A DNA stretch of 64,000 bases, taken from positions 2,046,001 through 2,110,000 of the forward strand of contig NZ_CP014513.1 of the NCBI RefSeq assembly GCF_001577365.1. The letters run 5' to 3'. Below the pieces are notes generated by a model that worked only from the letters and a program-made list of their open reading frames with translations, did no database searches and had not been told where the DNA came from. The stretch is from Frondihabitans sp. PAMC 28766. GTDB taxonomy: Bacteria; Actinomycetota; Actinomycetes; Actinomycetales; Microbacteriaceae. The position numbers and the translations under genes are program-made. How positions within the stretch are numbered: the stretch's first letter is position 1; each line of letters opens with the position of its first letter. Below are positions 45,655 to 53,562 of the stretch, one piece after another.

Positions 45655-45862
45655 GGGTCTGCACCGATCCGGCCATCACCGGGGAGCACTCGGAAGAACG
45701 CGCGCCAGAGCCGCAAGGCATCAGCGCGCCACTAGACCCGAGCGGGTCAGGCCCGTCACAGCCGTCGAAGAGAGGGCCTCCGGGCCAAGCGGGGTGGTAC
45801 CGCGACTGCCGAAGTTGTTCGACAGGCGTCCTCGTGCATGACCCTCTGCACTGGAGATGTGA
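45655..45862 (+). ncRNA. ileS T-box riboswitch (translational, actinobacterial type)
   Basis: The leader shows the T-box sequence TGGTACCGCG at 45795-45804, preceded by GGG. The likely specifier is the isoleucine codon ATC at 45675-45677, followed by ACCGGGGAGC and GGAAGAACG, the conserved stem I part of short actinobacterial ileS T-boxes. Downstream, CCTCGTGCA can pair with TGCACTGGAG and so mask the SD (GGAG at about 45853) just before the ileS ATG, and no U-rich terminator is seen. Control of translation rather than termination is therefore expected: uncharged tRNA-Ile would free the SD. Confidence 0.88.
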
Positions 45863-48800
45863 ATGGACCCCCGCAAGCAGTCAGTCCCTGCGTCGCCGAA
45901 GTTCCCCGACGTCGAGAAGGGCATCCTCGCCTTCTGGAAGGGCGACGACACCTTCCGCGAGTCCGTCCGCAACCGCGAGGGCTCCGACGAGTGGGTCTTC
46001 TACGACGGGCCGCCGTTCGCCAACGGACTGCCGCACTACGGCCACCTTCTCACCGGCTACGCCAAAGACGTCTTCCCGCGCTTCCAGACCATGCGCGGCA
46101 AGCAGGTGCACCGCCGCTTCGGCTGGGACACCCACGGCCTGCCCGCCGAGCTCGAGGCGATGCGGCAGCTCGGCATCACCGAGAAGCACGAGATCGACGA
46201 CATGGGCATCGCCGAGTTCAACGCGGTCGCCCGCAAGAGCGTGCTCGAATACACGGGGGAGTGGCAGGAGTACGTCACCCGCCAGGCGCGCTGGGTCGAC
46301 TTCGACAACGACTACAAGACCCTCGACATCACCTTCATGGAGAGCGTGCTCTGGGCGTTCAAGACTCTCCACGACAAGGGGCTCGCCTACGAGGGCTTCC
46401 GTGTGCTGCCCTACTGCTGGCACGACGAGACGCCGCTGTCGAACCACGAGCTGCGCATGGACGACGACGTCTACAAGATGCGTCAGGATCAGACGGTCAC
46501 GGTCACGTTCCCGCTGGTGGGCGAGAAGGCCGAAGCGCTCGGCCTCACCGCCGTGCGGGCTCTCGCCTGGACGACGACGCCGTGGACGCTGCCCACCAAC
46601 CTCGCTCTCGCGGTCGGCCCCGACATCGAGTACTCGGTCGTCGCCTCCGGCCCGCTCGGCGCCGGCGACGGCTCGGCCGAGGGCGTCGCCGACTTCCTGC
46701 TCGCGACCGACACGATCGCCGCCTACGCGAAAGACCTGGGCTACGGGAGTGCCGACGAGGCGCTCGCCGCGGTCACGCGCACCATCACGGGCCGCGAGCT
46801 CGGCGGCGTGCAGTACGACCGTCTGTGGGACTACTACGCCGACACCGAGAAGTACGGCACTGAGAACGCGTGGCAGATCCTGGTCGCCGACTACGTCGCC
46901 ACCGGCGAGGGCACCGGCATCGTCCACCAGTCGCCCGCCTACGGTGAAGACGACCAGGCCGTCTGCCAGGCCGCCGGCATCCCGACGCTGATCTCGGTCG
47001 ACGAGGGCGCGAAGTTCTTGCCGATGTTCGTCGAGGTCGCCGGCCTCCAGGTCTTCGAGGCCAACAAGCCGCTGACGCAGTCGCTGCGCGCCGAAGGGCG
47101 TCTCCTGCGTCAGGCGAGCTACGAGCACAGCTACCCGCACTGCTGGCGCTGCCGCAACCCGCTGATCTACAAGGCGGTCTCAAGCTGGTTCATCCGCGTC
47201 ACCGACTACCGCGAGCGCATGTCGAGCCTCAACCAGGAGATCACCTGGGTGCCCGAGAACGTCAAAGACGGGCAGTTCGGCAAGTGGGTCGCCGGCGCCC
47301 GCGACTGGTCGGTCTCGCGCAACCGTTACTGGGGTTCGCCGATCCCGGTGTGGAAGAGCGACGACCCCGAGTTCCCGCGCGTCGACGTGTACGGCTCCCT
47401 GGCCGAGCTCCAGGCGGACTTCGGCACGCTTCCGCTGAACGCAGAGGGCGAGCCCGATCTGCACCGGCCGTTCATCGACGACCTGACGCGCCCGAATCCT
47501 GACGACCCCTCGGGCAAGTCGACGATGCGTCGCATCGAAGACGTCTTCGACGTGTGGTTCGACTCCGGCTCGATGCCGTTCGCGCAGGTGCACTACCCGT
47601 TCGAACATCAAGAGTGGTTCGACACCCACAGCCCCGCCGACTTCATCGTCGAGTACATCGGCCAGACCCGCGGCTGGTTCTACGTGATGCACGCGCTGTC
47701 GACGCCGCTGTTCGACCGCCCGGCCTTCTCGAACGTCATCAGCCACGGCATCGTGCTGGGCTCGGACGGCCAGAAGATGTCGAAGAGCCTCCGCAACTAC
47801 CCCAACGTCAACGAGGTCTTCGACCGCGACGGCGCCGACGCGATGCGCTGGTTCCTGATGTCGTCGTCGGTGATCCGCGGCGGCAACCTCATCGTCACCG
47901 AAGAGGGCATCCGGGAGTCGACGAGGCAGTTCCTGCTGCCGCTGTGGAGCACCTACTACTTCTTCTCGCTTTACTCGAAGGCGGCACGATCCCAGGGGTC
48001 CGCTCACGAGGCCACCTGGCGCACCGACTCCGTCGACGTGCTCGACCGCTACCTCCTCGCCAAGACCCGCCAGCTCGTCGACGACGTCGCGGCCGACCTC
48101 GAGGCGCTCGACTCGCCGCTCGCGACCGCCAGGCTGCGCGACTTCGCCGACGTGCTCACCAACTGGTACGTGCGCCGTTCGCGCGACCGCTTCTGGGCGG
48201 GCACCGACACCGACGCGTTCGACACGCTCTACACGGTGCTCGAGACGGTCACTCGCGTCGCGGCCCCGCTCGCGCCGCTCGTCACCGAGGAGGTCTGGAA
48301 GGGCCTGACCGGCGGCCGCAGCGTGCACCTCGAAGACTGGCCCGACAGCTCCGCCTTCCCGGCCGACGACGCGCTCGTCGACGCGATGGACGCCGTCCGC
48401 GAGGTCGCTTCGGCGGGGCTCGCCCTGCGCAAGGCGACGAGTCGACGCGTGCGGCTTCCGCTGCCGTTGCTGACGGTCGTGTCGCAGGATCCTGATGCCC
48501 TGGCCCCCTTCACGGCGATCCTCCGCGACGAGCTCAACGTCAAGCAGGTCCAGCTCGCGACACTCACCGAAGAGAGCCTCGGCGAGTACGGCGTCACCCG
48601 TCGGCTCACCGTCAACGCCCGCGCTGCCGGGCCCCGCATTGGCAAGCAGGTGCAGCAGGTCATCCCCGCCGCCAAGAAGGGCGAGTGGGAGCCGGCAGGA
48701 GACAACGTGATCGTCGGTGGCATCGAGTTGCTGCCCGGCGAGTTCACCCTCGAGCTGACCGTGCGAGACGATGCCGGGGCCATCGCGTTCGTGGGCGACG

Positions 48801-49120
48801 GCGGCTTCGTGCTGCTCGACACCGCGACGACTCCGGCCCTCGAGGCCGAGGGTCTGGCCCGCGACGTGATCCGCGCCGTGCAGCAGGCCCGCCGCGCCGC
48901 CGACCTCGACGTGAGCGACAGGATCCGGCTCACCCTCCGTCTCGACTCTCAGGCCGAGACCGCGGTCGAGGCGCACCGTGACCTCATCATGGGCGAGACC
49001 CTGACGCTCTCGCTCGAGACCGACCTCGTGGTGCTCGCGCCCGGCGAGAAGGCCCCCGCAGAATCCGTCTCCGTCGGAGACGGCTCGTTCGTGATCGTGA
49101 AAGTGGCAAAGCATGAGTGA
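45863..49120 (+). CDS. ileS: Isoleucyl-tRNA synthetase
   Basis: 1085 residues, ATG with GGAG 8 bases upstream. The class I signature is H58-Y-G-H61 in [20 protein letters not shown], and K638-MSKS in [16 protein letters not shown]. The editing (CP1) domain lies between ([21 protein letters not shown]). The HYGH form and C-terminal type fit the eukaryote-like IleRS2 group that is common in actinobacteria and is known in several species to be insensitive to mupirocin; that property is not tested here. Controlled by the T-box upstream. The next gene, folC, starts inside its last codons. Confidence 0.97.
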   Translation: MDPRKQSVPASPKFPDVEKGILAFWKGDDTFRESVRNREGSDEWVFYDGPPFANGLPHYGHLLTGYAKDVFPRFQTMRGKQVHRRFGWDTHGLPAELEAMRQLGITEKHEIDDMGIAEFNAVARKSVLEYTGEWQEYVTRQARWVDFDNDYKTLDITFMESVLWAFKTLHDKGLAYEGFRVLPYCWHDETPLSNHELRMDDDVYKMRQDQTVTVTFPLVGEKAEALGLTAVRALAWTTTPWTLPTNLALAVGPDIEYSVVASGPLGAGDGSAEGVADFLLATDTIAAYAKDLGYGSADEALAAVTRTITGRELGGVQYDRLWDYYADTEKYGTENAWQILVADYVATGEGTGIVHQSPAYGEDDQAVCQAAGIPTLISVDEGAKFLPMFVEVAGLQVFEANKPLTQSLRAEGRLLRQASYEHSYPHCWRCRNPLIYKAVSSWFIRVTDYRERMSSLNQEITWVPENVKDGQFGKWVAGARDWSVSRNRYWGSPIPVWKSDDPEFPRVDVYGSLAELQADFGTLPLNAEGEPDLHRPFIDDLTRPNPDDPSGKSTMRRIEDVFDVWFDSGSMPFAQVHYPFEHQEWFDTHSPADFIVEYIGQTRGWFYVMHALSTPLFDRPAFSNVISHGIVLGSDGQKMSKSLRNYPNVNEVFDRDGADAMRWFLMSSSVIRGGNLIVTEEGIRESTRQFLLPLWSTYYFFSLYSKAARSQGSAHEATWRTDSVDVLDRYLLAKTRQLVDDVAADLEALDSPLATARLRDFADVLTNWYVRRSRDRFWAGTDTDAFDTLYTVLETVTRVAAPLAPLVTEEVWKGLTGGRSVHLEDWPDSSAFPADDALVDAMDAVREVASAGLALRKATSRRVRLPLPLLTVVSQDPDALAPFTAILRDELNVKQVQLATLTEESLGEYGVTRRLTVNARAAGPRIGKQVQQVIPAAKKGEWEPAGDNVIVGGIELLPGEFTLELTVRDDAGAIAFVGDGGFVLLDTATTPALEAEGLARDVIRAVQQARRAADLDVSDRIRLTLRLDSQAETAVEAHRDLIMGETLTLSLETDLVVLAPGEKAPAESVSVGDGSFVIVKVAKHE

Positions 49121-50654
49121 CACCCCCACCGGTCGAAACGGCGACAACGACTACGACCCAGCCGACGACGACGAGACCGTCGACCCCGGCTCGCTGCCCG
49201 ACGTCTTCGGCACCCGCGACGACTTCGGCGACTTCCCGTCGCTCGGCGACGACGACGAGCGCGACCGCGACGACCGCGACGATGACAAGCCCGCCGAGTC
49301 GGAGGCCCGCGCCGCCGATGCGGCCGCAGCCCAGCGCGTCTACGAAGAGCTGCTCGCCCGCGTCGGGGAGGCCGCCCCGCAGCCGCGTCTCGGCGCGACC
49401 CGCCGCGCGGTCGAGCTGCTCGGCGACCCGCAGCGCTCGTACCCGGTCATCCACATCACCGGCACGAACGGCAAGACGTCGACGAGCCGCATGATCGAGA
49501 GCATCCTGCGCGCCTACGGCCTCCGCACCGGGCTCATGACGAGCCCGCACCTGGTCAAGGTCAACGAGCGCATCGTCATCGACGGCGAGTCGATCAGCGA
49601 CGGCGCGCTGGCGGCCAACTGGGCCGACATCCAGCCCTACCTCGTGATGGTCGACACCGAGCTGGCAGCCGCGGCCGAGCAGCCGCTCACCTACTTCGAG
49701 GCGCTCACCGTGCTGGCGTTCGCCTCGTTCGCCGACGCGCCCGTCGACGTCGTCGTGCTCGAGGTCGGCATGGGCGGCGAGTGGGACAGCACCAACGTCG
49801 CCGACGGGCAGGTCGCGGTGTTCACGCCGATCGCCCTCGACCACACCAAGCGCCTCGGCTCGACCGTCGCCGAGATCGCCAAGACGAAGTCGGGAATCAT
49901 CAAGCCGTCCGCCAACGTCGTGAGCGCCAAGCAGACTCCCGAGGCCCTCGTTGAGCTCGAGCGCGCCGCCGAGCTGACCGAGTCGACGTTCGCGGTGGAG
50001 GGCACGGCCTTCGAGGTGCTGAAGTCGGACGTGGCCGTCGGCGGTCAGGTGATCTCGGTGCGCGGCATCGCCGGGCGGTACGACGAGATCGCGCTGCCGA
50101 TGTTCGGGCGTCACCAGGCGCAGAACGCCGCCGTCGCGATCGCCGCGGTCGAGTCCTTCCTCGGCAACGGGTCGCAGCCGCTCGACGCAGAGATTCTCAG
50201 CGCAGGGCTCGCGGCCGCCTCGTCGCCGGGGCGCCTGCAGATCCTCAGCACCGACCCCACGATCCTGGTCGACGCCGCGCACAACCCGCACGGCGCGAAG
50301 TCGCTGGCCGACGCTCTCGGCGAGTACTTCTCGTTCGACCGCGTCGTCGCCGTGCTGGCCGTGCTCGAAGACAAAGACGCGGGCGGGATCATCCGCGCCC
50401 TGGCCCCGGTCGTCGAGCAGTTCGTGATCACGCAGACCGACTCCGAGCGGGCGATCGCCGCCGACGACCTCGCTGCCCTGGCAGTCGGTATCGTGGGGCC
50501 CGATCGTGTCATCGTCGAGACCAACGTCGTGTCGGCCCTCGGCTCGGCTCGCGACCTGGCCGACGATGCCGAGCGCGGTGGTGTCGTCGTGACCGGCTCG
50601 ATCACGCTCGTCGGCGAAGTGATCGCCCTGACCGAAGAAGACGGATGGAAATGA
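49113..50654 (+). CDS. folC: Folylpolyglutamate/dihydrofolate synthase with acidic N-terminal extension
   Basis: 513 residues. Mur-ligase fold: P-loop G117-TNGKTST in [16 protein letters not shown], the [13 protein letters not shown] folate-site segment, [20 protein letters not shown] motif ([15 protein letters not shown]), and [10 protein letters not shown]. It adds glutamates to folates and may also form dihydrofolate. The first 65 residues are extremely acidic ([15 protein letters not shown]) and outside the family's normal length. The start overlaps ileS by 8 bp, which argues for this start; a later start would leave the catalytic domain complete too. Confidence 0.94.
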   Translation: MSDTPTGRNGDNDYDPADDDETVDPGSLPDVFGTRDDFGDFPSLGDDDERDRDDRDDDKPAESEARAADAAAAQRVYEELLARVGEAAPQPRLGATRRAVELLGDPQRSYPVIHITGTNGKTSTSRMIESILRAYGLRTGLMTSPHLVKVNERIVIDGESISDGALAANWADIQPYLVMVDTELAAAAEQPLTYFEALTVLAFASFADAPVDVVVLEVGMGGEWDSTNVADGQVAVFTPIALDHTKRLGSTVAEIAKTKSGIIKPSANVVSAKQTPEALVELERAAELTESTFAVEGTAFEVLKSDVAVGGQVISVRGIAGRYDEIALPMFGRHQAQNAAVAIAAVESFLGNGSQPLDAEILSAGLAAASSPGRLQILSTDPTILVDAAHNPHGAKSLADALGEYFSFDRVVAVLAVLEDKDAGGIIRALAPVVEQFVITQTDSERAIAADDLAALAVGIVGPDRVIVETNVVSALGSARDLADDAERGGVVVTGSITLVGEVIALTEEDGWK

Positions 50655-51079
50655 CAGAGACGCCCGCGCGACCGGCCAGGCAGGCCCGGCCCCGCCGTGC
50701 CCGGAGCCTGACCGAGAGCCTGCTGCAGATCATGTTGCTGCTCGAGGCCTGCGTGCTGTTCTTCATCGTGCTGAACGTCGGTGGCGCCGGAATCCTCTCG
50801 TGGCCTGTCGCCGTGGGTGGCGGCGTCGGCTTCATCGTGCTGATGGCCGTCGCGGCCCGCGGCATGCAGCACCTGTGGGGCGTCGTGCTCGGCTGCGTGG
50901 TTCAGGTGCTGCTCGCGCTCACCGGCATCCTCGTCGTGCTGATGTTCGTCGTGGCCGCGATCTTCATCGGCATCTGGATCTTCTGCCTGATCAAGGGCGT
51001 CCAGATCGACCGCCGTAACGCGGCCATCCGCGCCTGGATGGAGGCCAACCCCGGTCTCGACCCGCGCGACTACCAGTAG
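50651..51079 (+). CDS. DUF4233 membrane protein
   Basis: 142 residues from the ATG at 50651, which overlaps the folC stop (ATGA); an ATG at 50645 adds two residues. Four hydrophobic segments (QIMLLLEACVLFFIVLNVGG, VAVGGGVGFIVLMAVAARG, VVLGCVVQVLLALTGILV, VVAAIFIGIWIFCLI) and the end DRRNAAIRAWMEANPG match DUF4233. This protein regularly lies between folC and ndk in actinobacteria. Function unknown. Confidence 0.9.
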   Translation: MTETPARPARQARPRRARSLTESLLQIMLLLEACVLFFIVLNVGGAGILSWPVAVGGGVGFIVLMAVAARGMQHLWGVVLGCVVQVLLALTGILVVLMFVVAAIFIGIWIFCLIKGVQIDRRNAAIRAWMEANPGLDPRDYQ

Positions 51080-51165
51080 CCCTGACCTGCAGCATCCTGA
51101 CGCCCTCACGGCCCTGCCCCTCGACCTCCGCTCCCACCTCTAACCGCTTTCAGAAGGAGACCCCC

Positions 51166-51585
51166 GTGGCCGAACTCGAAGAAACCCTGGTGCTCGTCAA
51201 ACCGGACGGCGTCGCACGCAACCTGACCGGCGAGATCCTGCGACGCATCGAGCAGAAGGGCTACGGCCTCGTCGACATCAAGCTCGTCGAGGCCGACCGC
51301 GACCTGCTCGCCGCGCACTACGAAGAGCACGTCGGCAAGCCGTTCTACGAGCCGCTCGTCGAGTTCATGGAGTCGGGCCCGATCGTCGCCATCCGCGTCG
51401 AGGGCAACGCCGTGATCGCCGGCTTCCGCTCGCTCGCCGGTGCCACCGACCCGACGAACGCCGCGCCCGGCACCATCCGCGGCGATCTCGGCCGCGACTG
51501 GGGCCTCAAGGTGCAGCAGAACCTCGTGCACGGCAGCGACTCGCCCGAGTCGGCCGCTCGCGAGCTCGCGCTCTGGTTCAAGTAG
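51166..51585 (+). CDS. ndk: Nucleoside-diphosphate kinase
   Basis: 139 residues from a GTG preceded by AAGGAG. Core motif TLVLVKPDGVARNLTGEIL at the start and the active-site H122 in NLVHGSDSPESA. It transfers gamma-phosphate among NTPs and dNTPs through a phosphohistidine. Last gene of the ileS-folC-DUF4233-ndk group, followed by a strong hairpin. Confidence 0.97.
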   Translation: MAELEETLVLVKPDGVARNLTGEILRRIEQKGYGLVDIKLVEADRDLLAAHYEEHVGKPFYEPLVEFMESGPIVAIRVEGNAVIAGFRSLAGATDPTNAAPGTIRGDLGRDWGLKVQQNLVHGSDSPESAARELALWFK

Positions 51586-51596
51586 CCCGCAGCAAT

Positions 51597-51636
51597 CAGA
51601 ACGGCCCCGCACCTCTCGAGGTGCGGGGCCGTTCTG
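51597..51636. terminator. Strong bidirectional terminator between ndk and dsbA
   Basis: 19-bp perfect arms starting CAGAACGGCCCCGCACCTC with a 2-base centre, 12 bp after the ndk stop, between convergent genes. Confidence 0.88.
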
Positions 51637-51648
51637 GTTGCTCTGGCC

Positions 51649-51672
51649 GGGGCCGGGGCCGGGGCCGGGGCC
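51649..51672. repeat. (GGGGCC)4 hexanucleotide repeat
   Basis: Four perfect GGGGCC units, with further GG pairs on both sides, 7 bp from the stop of the DsbA-like gene. The + strand could form a G-quadruplex. Confidence 0.9.
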
Positions 51673-51679
51673 GGTGGGC

Positions 51680-52546
51680 CTAGCTGGCCGACTGCTGGGC
51701 CACGAACGACGAGAACGCCGACGCGTCGGTGAGCGAGCCCTGGTACTGCTTGCCGTTGACGATGACCGTCGGGGTCGACGAGAGCTTCGCGATCGACGAG
51801 TTCGGCAGCTTCTTCGTCAGGTCGGTCTGCGTGACGTTCGCCACGAACGACTTGAATTTCTGGCTCGTGATACACGACGGGATCTTCGAATTCGTCGCCC
51901 CGGCGCCCTTCACCGTCGTGATGATCTGTTGATCGGTGCGCCCGTGGGTGCCCTCCGCCGGCTGGTTCTTATAGAACGCGGTGGTCACGGCGAGGAACTT
52001 GTCGGGCTCGTAGTTGGCCACGCAGGCGGCCGCGTTGGCCGAGCGCGTCGAGTACTTGTTGCCGAGCGACGAGTTGTCGAGGAAGGCGATCGGGTGCACC
52101 TCGTAGGTGATCGCGCCCTTCTTCAGCAGGGTCTGGATCTGCGCCGCGTTGGTCGTCTCGAACTGGTCGCAGTACGGGCACTGGTAGTCGATGTAGGCCG
52201 TGATGTTGACGGTCTTGGTGAGCTTCTTCTGGTCGGTCGGCTTGACCGCCTCGCCGTTCTTGAGAGCGGCGGTCTTGACCGTGGACACCTGGCCCGAGGT
52301 GCCCTGCAGCAGGATGCCTCCCGAGGCCATGTTCTTCGGCCCGGGCCCGGGGGGTTGGATCGACGAGGTGACGGCGAAGACGACGACGGCTACGACCACG
52401 ATCGCGGCCAGGACGCTGCCTCCGATGATGAAGAAGCGGTTGCGGCGGCGCCTGCGGGCAGCCGCCTCGCGAGCGATGCGCGCCTTCTCGCGCGCCTCGT
52501 CTCGCCTGTTTCGCTTGCTCTGACCGTTATCGGGGGCGGGTGTCAT
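51680..52546 (-). CDS. Membrane-anchored DsbA-like thiol-disulfide oxidoreductase
   Basis: 288 residues. A basic, coiled N-terminus (RDEAREKARIAREAAARRRRRNRF) precedes one membrane segment (about 38-60). The thioredoxin-like domain has C123-P-Y-C126 in YIDYQCPYCDQF and a cis-Pro region SSTPTVIVNGK. It oxidises or isomerises cysteines in exported proteins. The neighbouring VKOR gene on the same strand would re-oxidise it, as in other actinobacteria. Confidence 0.92.
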   Translation of the reverse strand: MTPAPDNGQSKRNRRDEAREKARIAREAAARRRRRNRFFIIGGSVLAAIVVVAVVVFAVTSSIQPPGPGPKNMASGGILLQGTSGQVSTVKTAALKNGEAVKPTDQKKLTKTVNITAYIDYQCPYCDQFETTNAAQIQTLLKKGAITYEVHPIAFLDNSSLGNKYSTRSANAAACVANYEPDKFLAVTTAFYKNQPAEGTHGRTDQQIITTVKGAGATNSKIPSCITSQKFKSFVANVTQTDLTKKLPNSSIAKLSSTPTVIVNGKQYQGSLTDASAFSSFVAQQSAS

Positions 52547-52664
52547 GTGTCCTCGGATCTGCGGGGTGATGCACTGTCGATCATCGAGCGTAGCCCTGCG
52601 CCTGCTCGCTCAGGACCTTAGGGTGACGCATCATGCATTTCCTGAGAGATGACCGAGGCTGCCC

Positions 52665-53285
52665 TCAGCCGAAGAGCAGAGTGAGCAGCAGCGGGAAGTG
52701 GTTGATGATGATCAGCACGATCACGAGGGCGTTGGCGACCGGGATCGCCCACGCGAACGGCAGGAACCTGCGCATCGCTCGTCTCACGCGCTCGTTCTTG
52801 GTGATGTTGCCCTGAGCGATGTTCCACACCGTGAAGACCCAGAACAGCGGGATGGTCGTGCTCCAGACGAGCATGCACCACGGGCAGAGGGCGCCGATGA
52901 AGAAGACCGTCTGCGTGAACAGGAAGGTCACGAAGATCCACGCCAGAGCGAAGCCGATGTTCGCGGCGACCCAGAACCAGCGCGCGAAGCGGGCGCGAGC
53001 GAGCAGGGCGAAGCCGATCGTGATGGGGATCATGAAGCCGGCGACGCCGATGATGGGGTTCGGGAAGCCGAACAGGTGCGACTGCCACGAGTCGATCACC
53101 GTCGAGCACGAGACGAACGGATTGATGTCGCAGGCGAGCCCCTGCTTGGGGTGCTCGAGCAGGTCGTACTTCTCGACCACCAGCTTGAACGACCCGTAGA
53201 GCCCGACGAGGCCGGAGACGATCAGCAGGATCGCCGTGATGAAAGACTGCGAGGACGCAGGCTTGGACGCGGTTTGTGACGACAC
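52665..53285 (-). CDS. Vitamin K epoxide reductase (VKOR) family protein
   Basis: 206 residues from a GTG at 53285; no ATG fits. Four to five membrane segments. The loop cysteines are in GLACDINPFVSCSTVIDSW and the active CxxC is CPWC in FIGALCPWCMLVWSTTIPLFW. VKOR homologues take electrons from DsbA and pass them to quinone. It lies 118 bp upstream of the DsbA-like gene, same strand. Confidence 0.93.
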   Translation of the reverse strand: MSSQTASKPASSQSFITAILLIVSGLVGLYGSFKLVVEKYDLLEHPKQGLACDINPFVSCSTVIDSWQSHLFGFPNPIIGVAGFMIPITIGFALLARARFARWFWVAANIGFALAWIFVTFLFTQTVFFIGALCPWCMLVWSTTIPLFWVFTVWNIAQGNITKNERVRRAMRRFLPFAWAIPVANALVIVLIIINHFPLLLTLLFG

Positions 53286-53562
53286 CTTCGGATTATGGCA
53301 TGCGACGAATCGCCTCCCGCTGGCCGAGCGTGCGATAATCGGAACAGTCCCAGGGTGAGAGCCGGGCAAGCTTTCCGGGTCGCAGCACGATCGTTCGAAT
53401 GAGAACGGCCCGCTGTCGCAGCCGGCACAGAGACAGATTTTCCGTAGGCCGCAGGTCCGCACCCCGGGGGGTAGCGCTGCGACACAAGGCCTCGGCACAT
53501 GATTTCCCGGTGGTGACCGGTCACTGATCGAACCACCATCGGGGCGAGGAGTTGCACCACCG
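53286..53562 (+). promoter_or_regulatory. Long leader region of the RNase E/G gene
   Basis: 277 bp between divergent VKOR and RNase E/G genes with several GC-rich stem candidates (CCGGGCAAGCTTTCCGGG near 53364; GGTGGTGACCGGTCACTGATC near 53510) and no coding signal. RNase E genes often have structured 5' leaders that mediate autoregulation; a specific RNA family was not recognised. Confidence 0.5.
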
